Shown here piece after piece: positions 1 through 64,000 of a DNA stretch of 64,000 nucleotides. The position numbers and the translations under genes were made by a program. Numbering within the stretch: position 1 is the first letter of the stretch; each line of letters starts with the position of its first letter. The stretch is from contig OX155957.1 in assembly GCA_944548615.1 (NCBI GenBank), forward strand, positions 5,817,376-5,881,375, given 5' to 3'. Under the pieces are notes generated by a model, which had not been told where the DNA came from, made no database searches, and was given only the letters and a program-made list of their open reading frames with translations. Source of the DNA: Micropterix aruncella (lineage: Eukaryota; Arthropoda; Insecta; Lepidoptera; Micropterigidae).

Positions 1-262
1 AACCTAATCGTGGTCAAAGTTCATTCCAAGACTTTTCTAACAAGTCCAAACACAGCTATGATACGATGTTCCATCATAAAGTTCCAGTTCATATCTTCCG
101 ACTCCATCATCGGATCAGTTCGACAGTACCATATTATTGTATTGTCATCAGAACTACATACAGCTGCCAATTTTCATGACGCTACAATCCTTGGAAGATG
201 GTTAAATTAGTTACCTTAGATTCCATTACATAGTTACATACAAGGCGACCTAATAAAAGCGT
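1..262. repeat. Family H interspersed repeat, partial, cut by window edge
   Basis: Near-identical in reverse complement to 43325-43590. Both hold the same short accidental frame and the end sequence AGGTCG(A/C)CTTGTATG-like next to TAATAAAAGCGTG. The class is unknown. A short stretch, 263-543, follows with nothing recognisable. Confidence 0.75.
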
Positions 263-543
263 GTTAATAATCAATCACATTCATCAAATCGGCGAATGTC
301 GTTTCTTATATATGGAATGACGGCGCAAAATATTTGAAAATTCTAAATGTAGCCACTGTTTAAAAAGATGATACAAGGGTGCTCCGCTCTGTCTCAGCCA
401 GCCATTGAAACAAAATAAAGAAGCTTGATATGCTAATATTTATGAAAGTAAACACTCAAATCTTCCTTCTTGATTGAGAAGTTCATACTTACGACTATAT
501 GATATTTACCATTTTTTTATGGGGAAAAGGTAGCAACATAGGA

Positions 544-982
544 TGTATTGGAAGAGGCCTGGTTGCTTTCTGATGGTGTGCGGAAACCAGGGATCCAATC
601 TACGTCGATTTATACCTCAGCGGACATGAGAGTAGAGAAACACAAACATTAGTATTTAACAATTTATTATTTATTTAATTAATTATGCAGAGACGCTTAC
701 CAATGACCCGTTTGAGTGAAGAGAGAGAGAGAGAAAGTGATTTTTAACATGGAAAATTGCGGTTTATTAAGCCAACATTTTGACGTTGAAAAGTTCAGAA
801 TGTCGTCAGACTGTACATTCGTGTATTGAAGGAAACGTTTGAAAAAATGCTGAGGGCGAAAGACACGTTTACGAATTCTGGTTAATTGTGTTATTAATGA
901 GGTCAGACAGAATTCATGTGAAAAATGTTACACGTGTGAATTAATGGTAGTCGCAAAATTATATATGTTGCTAATCGTAACA
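544..982 (-). mobile_element. Solo LTR (tRNA-Trp-primed retrotransposon family)
   Basis: Reverse complement of the LTR at 36732-37160. Read on the minus strand it starts TGTTACGATTAGCAACATAT and ends CCAATACA, so the TG..CA ends are kept; length is 439 bp. No primer-binding site follows it, so it is a solo LTR. I see no clear target duplication (TAGGA versus GATGC), which suggests age. It contains a short (GA)n run near 720. Confidence 0.75.
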
Positions 983-1130
983 GATGCATATCTACAATAA
1001 TCTTAATATTTCATAAAGTTTTTGCAAAATCATTTGAAAGGATTCGTTTGTAAAAATAAATTTCTCTCATGTAAAAATAAAAATAATAAAAGTTACTCAC
1101 TTAGGAGCGAAGGACTTTCCGGATTTGACT

Positions 1131-2100
1131 GGGAAATGCATGTTTAAATGAATTGTATGTATGCATGTGCACAACTTTCGACTATGCTATGTAGATTTAA
1201 TGGGAGTCCCTTTGCCTTCGTTGAACAACCACCCTTCACCCATCCATCTCAGAAAGAAAGCTTATTCTTTTGCAATAATATACAATTATGTCATATCTTG
1301 CTGTATTTAATAATATATTAAATATAACATATACTCCATATAAAATCTTTTGTAAATATCATATAGTCTTAGGTATAAAGGTATCAATCAAGAATAAAGC
1401 TTTGAGCGCGAGGAACTGCGCCGCAACTTTTTGGTCGAATTTGTAAATAAATGCTAACAATATAGTTTTTTCTATGAATTACCTCTTTTTATATAGTAAT
1501 TAAAGTGGTTAGTCATTTATATTATATATTTATATAATGTATATGGGGCCGGCCGAAACAGCTACGCGCGAATCTGCTAAAAGACGCAAAATGCCTATAG
1601 GTACGCATTGTTAGCGTCCGACCAGTTAATAGAAAAGAGCATATCATGCACTATTACAGGCAACCGTCACATTTTATCCTCATCATAATCCTGGATCTAA
1701 CATTTAACGAAGCCACGAGGACGGACTGACGAAGCCACGATATGGATGTGCACAACTATCGACTATGTTATGTAGGTTTAATGGGACTCCCTTTGCCGTC
1801 GTTGAACAATAACCCATCACTTATCCATCTCAGAAACAAAGCTTATTCTTTTGCAAAACATTGTTAATAATTTACAATTATATCACATGTTACTATAATC
1901 AATAATATATAAAATATAACATATACTATATATACAATCTCTTGTAAATATCATATAGTATAAACCTCCCAATCAAGAATAAAGATTTGAGTGTTTTCTT
2001 TCATCAAAATAAGCATATCAAGCATTATGACAGGCACCCGCCACATTTTATCCTCATCCTAATCCTGGGTCTAACAATGAACGAAGCCACGAGGAATTTC
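1131..2100. repeat. Duplicated interspersed repeat (family I)
   Basis: Two similar blocks: 1150-1400 plus 1638-1728, and 1741-2098. Each has a body with the shared stretch TTTAATGGGA(G/C)TCCCTTTGCC, then CATTTTATCCTCATC and CGAAGCCACGAGG. The first block is split by ~230 bp of unrelated sequence. A third relative is at 33960-34240. Class unknown. Confidence 0.65.
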
Positions 2101-2305
2101 CGAAATCTCGAATACCAGCTGTATCAGCCAGGAAGGAAAACAGTTGTAAACATCATGCGTTAATTGAGATGGATATATCTACAATTTTTGTAAGTGGATG
2201 AAAGAATTATGTGAACAATATGAAAATGAAGACAATCGCGTTTGTTTGACATTATAAATAGAGGAACAAAACGATTGAAGCTAATAATTAAAGTCACTAC
2301 TAGAA

Positions 2306-2727
2306 GAAGTTTCAAAATCCCATTGTGCTATCAAAAGAAAATTTTTACTTTTCCCACATGATCCGAGAAGCTAGTGAAATGAACTGAACTTTAATAGATA
2401 CTACGATTACAAACTCTCTACTACGTGGAACCCTCTTTTTCAAATGTTCTCAATTGCCAACGCAGAGCGCAAGGATGTAACGCAAGATACAGTGTATTGT
2501 GTGCACGACGGATTTTAAAACTAGTGAGCTCCGAAACCGCCGCCTCATCACCTATATCTGCGAAGTAACTTTAGCAGGTTGCCGCCTATCTGCAGAACAA
2601 CGGAATACGATTGACAGCAAATTAGTTTACCTTGGACAACGGCTGTTGCAACCTCGCCGAAACGTCGGGAACTACAAAATTCACGCTGTAAATTCGTTTT
2701 TATCCTATTTATTAAGTGTAACAAATT
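2306..2727 (+). mobile_element. Penelope-like element, old 5'-truncated 3' end (copy P1)
   Basis: Aligns by eye with the last ~420 bp of the copies at 46597-47010 and 59006-59419, from the end of the GIY-YIG coding part through the tail GCCGAAACGTCGGG and TATCCTATTTAT. It carries many changes and indels, so it is an older insertion. It lies just outside exon 10. Confidence 0.75.
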
Positions 2728-2896
2728 AAACCACTAACCTCACCGTGTCCTCCTATCACAAACACTGCAATTGTAAAACTCCACAGCACTAAGCAGTATA
2801 TGCAAATCAAAGCCATGGACCTGGATATTTCTGAATTTTAATGTCAACAATTTACGACATAATGGTTTATTTTTTAAAATAAAGTATATGGCTTAC

Positions 2897-62523
<59,627 letters not shown>

Positions 62524-62960
62524 TTTCCAGACAGTTATCGAGAAGCAGCGTCCGAACGCTGCCCACTATTACCACTACTAACACTCTAATCCGACATTCT
62601 CACAGTCAATTGTACGTCACAACTTTGTACATTGGTATTTGAACTTCGCACATTTTCATGATTCGTATGAAAATTGACACGCTAGATAGAACTTAGCGCT
62701 ATTTCCACGAAGGCGAATATGACTGACTGAATCTTGGAATACCTGTCGCTCAATATTGAAAGGGCAGTGGCGTTCGTGTCGTACTATAATAATAGACAAT
62801 AATCCGTTTATTTATAAGGGCCAGGTCGTCGGACATCACTTACTGCCGGTTCGCGTCTTGCAACAAGTCTTCGAAAGGGCAGCTACAAAACTCAGACATA
62901 ATATATTCGAATTCAGGGTGTAGTTAGTATTTAAATAGATAACCAATGGTCTTGAGTTTC
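62524..62960 (-). promoter_or_regulatory. Likely promoter and 5' UTR of the prominin-like gene
   Basis: Unique-looking sequence upstream of the ATG. A TATAAATA box reads on the minus strand at 62815-62808, about 285 bp ahead of the ATG, and tandem TCAGTC motifs (arthropod initiator-like) lie near 62735. A second A/T-rich TATA-like motif is near 62930. The start site cannot be fixed from sequence, and a non-coding first exon further upstream is possible. Confidence 0.4.
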
Positions 62961-63125
62961 AAACGTCTGTCCCGCACTGGAGAAAAATCTGGGCAAGCAC
63001 TACTACTAATAAGTGTAATAATAAAGTTCTATAGCATTAAAATATTAGTAAATGTAGCCGTTAATATAGCAATTATTAAACCACAATAAAATTATTGTTA
63101 AATGACGTAATACAGGATACAATAA
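62961..63125. other. Sequence upstream of the promoter, nothing recognised
   Basis: AT-rich spacer between the gene and a LINE tail. Confidence 0.4.
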
Positions 63126-64000
63126 TGAAAATGAAATGAAATGAAATGAAATGAAAATGAAATGAAAAATACCTTTATTGTACTAACAAAAAAAAATTAC
63201 ATGGGTAAAGAAAACTTAAATTCTATTTTGACTTAGTACAAACGGCGGGCTTATCGTTTCACGATTTCTTACAGCCAACCGTGTAATATTAAATAAAAGT
63301 ATTAATACAGCTCACATACATAAACATATACACATAAATATATATATACATACATCTAAATATACATACATACATAAAAAATATAATTTATAATATAGTA
63401 TATGTATATTATAATAATAAATACATAGAAACTACAGATAAATAATAATAAAAATAACTGCTTATATAAAATGATAAATATTACAAAGTTCTTATGCTTC
63501 TATTCAGTCAACAACCCAACGAAAGGGGGAAGAGGGGAGGGGATAGGGGGAGGGTTGGTTCTTAGTTGATATTTTGAGGGAGAAAATGTTTTTTCAGTAA
63601 CGCCTTGAAACAGGGCAAGGATGTTGCATGACGAATAGCATGCGGAAGCTGGTTCCAAAGTCGAGCAGAATGGACGCTAAATGAGTTAGTGAAAAAAGAA
63701 GACTGATGTAGTGGAATTGCTATGGTGTTGTCCTGACTTGACCTGAGTGGAACACCATGACTTCCTAACGGGAGAAAGAGGTCTTTAAGGTAAGGAGGTG
63801 CTATGGGACTATTTAGGACTTTATAAAGGAGTGAGAGGGCATGCAGATTTCTGCGCTCACGAATTCGAAGCCAGTGAAGTCCATCGCGATATTCGCTTAC
63901 GTGATCAAATTTACGCATGTCGAATATATATCGTATGCAGATATTTTGTAGCCGTTCGAATTTATCCAGTATCTTCTCTTTAATATCTATAGTACCGACA
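63126..64000 (-). mobile_element. LINE 3' half with TTTCA tail, runs off the window
   Basis: On the minus strand an ORF2 C-terminus is followed by a ~420-bp 3' UTR, AATAAAG near 63172 and a TTTCA-repeat tail (63126-63167, printed as GAAAT repeats). The 5' part lies beyond 64000. Confidence 0.8.
63562..64000 (-). CDS. Non-LTR retrotransposon ORF2, C-terminal end (partial)
   Basis: The frame is open from the window edge to the stop at 63562. It reads FERLQNICIRYIFDMRKFDH, then SEYRDGLHWLRIRERRNLHA, YKVLNSPIAPPYLKDLF and SFSVHSARLWNQLPHAIRH. This is the region after the reverse transcriptase in CR1/jockey-type elements. No stops or frame breaks are seen in the visible part, so this is a fairly young copy. 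Neither the catalytic domain nor the endonuclease is in the window. Confidence 0.75.
   Translation of the reverse strand, partial: VGTIDIKEKILDKFERLQNICIRYIFDMRKFDHVSEYRDGLHWLRIRERRNLHALSLLYKVLNSPIAPPYLKDLFLPLGSHGVPLRSSQDNTIAIPLHQSSFFTNSFSVHSARLWNQLPHAIRHATSLPCFKALLKKHFLPQNIN

Noticed and set aside
1..2890. Next prominin-like exon (TM4 and loop 2)
   Set aside because: I searched the minus strand for an in-phase splice-bounded frame and found none; candidates such as 2100-2135 hit stops or belong to a duplicated repeat.

Overview
The window is a piece of an AT-rich animal nuclear genome. Spliced exons with GT-AG borders, non-LTR retrotransposon 3' ends with (GAATTT)n tails, Penelope-like elements, MITEs and very long (TA)n tracts point to an arthropod. 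A moth or butterfly (Lepidoptera) is my best guess; the species cannot be told from the sequence.

One host gene dominates. On the minus strand I can join ten exons, from 62523 down to 2897, into one reading frame in which every junction keeps phase (1094 codons so far). The frame encodes a signal peptide, a very long low-complexity N-terminal ectodomain with four ~51-residue repeats, then a membrane-protein core whose layout matches the prominin family: a FP-x-x-L-L segment, TM1, a short Cys-containing loop, TM2, a long helical extracellular loop, a Tyr-Trp-rich start of TM3 and a Cys cluster after it. TM4, the second loop, TM5 and the tail lie beyond the left edge. Exon 7 carries an in-frame TAG between two stretches that both look like real prominin coding sequence.

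Almost everything else is intron filled with mobile elements. From left to right: solo LTR, duplicated repeat and a Penelope remnant (1-2.8 kb); exons 10 and 9; two copies of a GC-rich retroposon here called family A, then MITEs (3.3-6 kb); exon 8; a repeat block with two nested insertions (8-13.5 kb); a fold-back structure with a LINE end, a LINE endonuclease fragment and a 93-bp minisatellite (16-19 kb); two (TA)n tracts, one ~420 bp (20-21.2 kb); family A with target duplication and a LINE 3' end (21.7-23.2 kb); exons 7, 6 and 5 separated by 118-bp tandem repeats; a tandem family A cluster (27.8-30 kb); exon 4; LINE RNase H and older repeats (31-34 kb); an LTR with a tRNA-Trp primer site and an internally deleted Ty3/gypsy-like element (36.7-39.5 kb); MITE, family A and Penelope copies (41-47 kb); a 923-bp solo LTR (47.6-48.6 kb); family A, pogo-like and long-inverted-repeat elements (49-54.4 kb); exon 3; two more Penelope insertions (56.4-59.4 kb); exons 2 and 1; a promoter region; and a LINE running off the right edge.

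The most unusual items are family A (variable target duplications, 5' truncation, no poly(A), and a 3' end that folds into a UUCG-capped hairpin), three Penelope insertions each carrying an inverted terminal arm inside a single target duplication, and the repeat-bearing, TAG-interrupted prominin-like gene. All identifications are by eye; no database search was possible.
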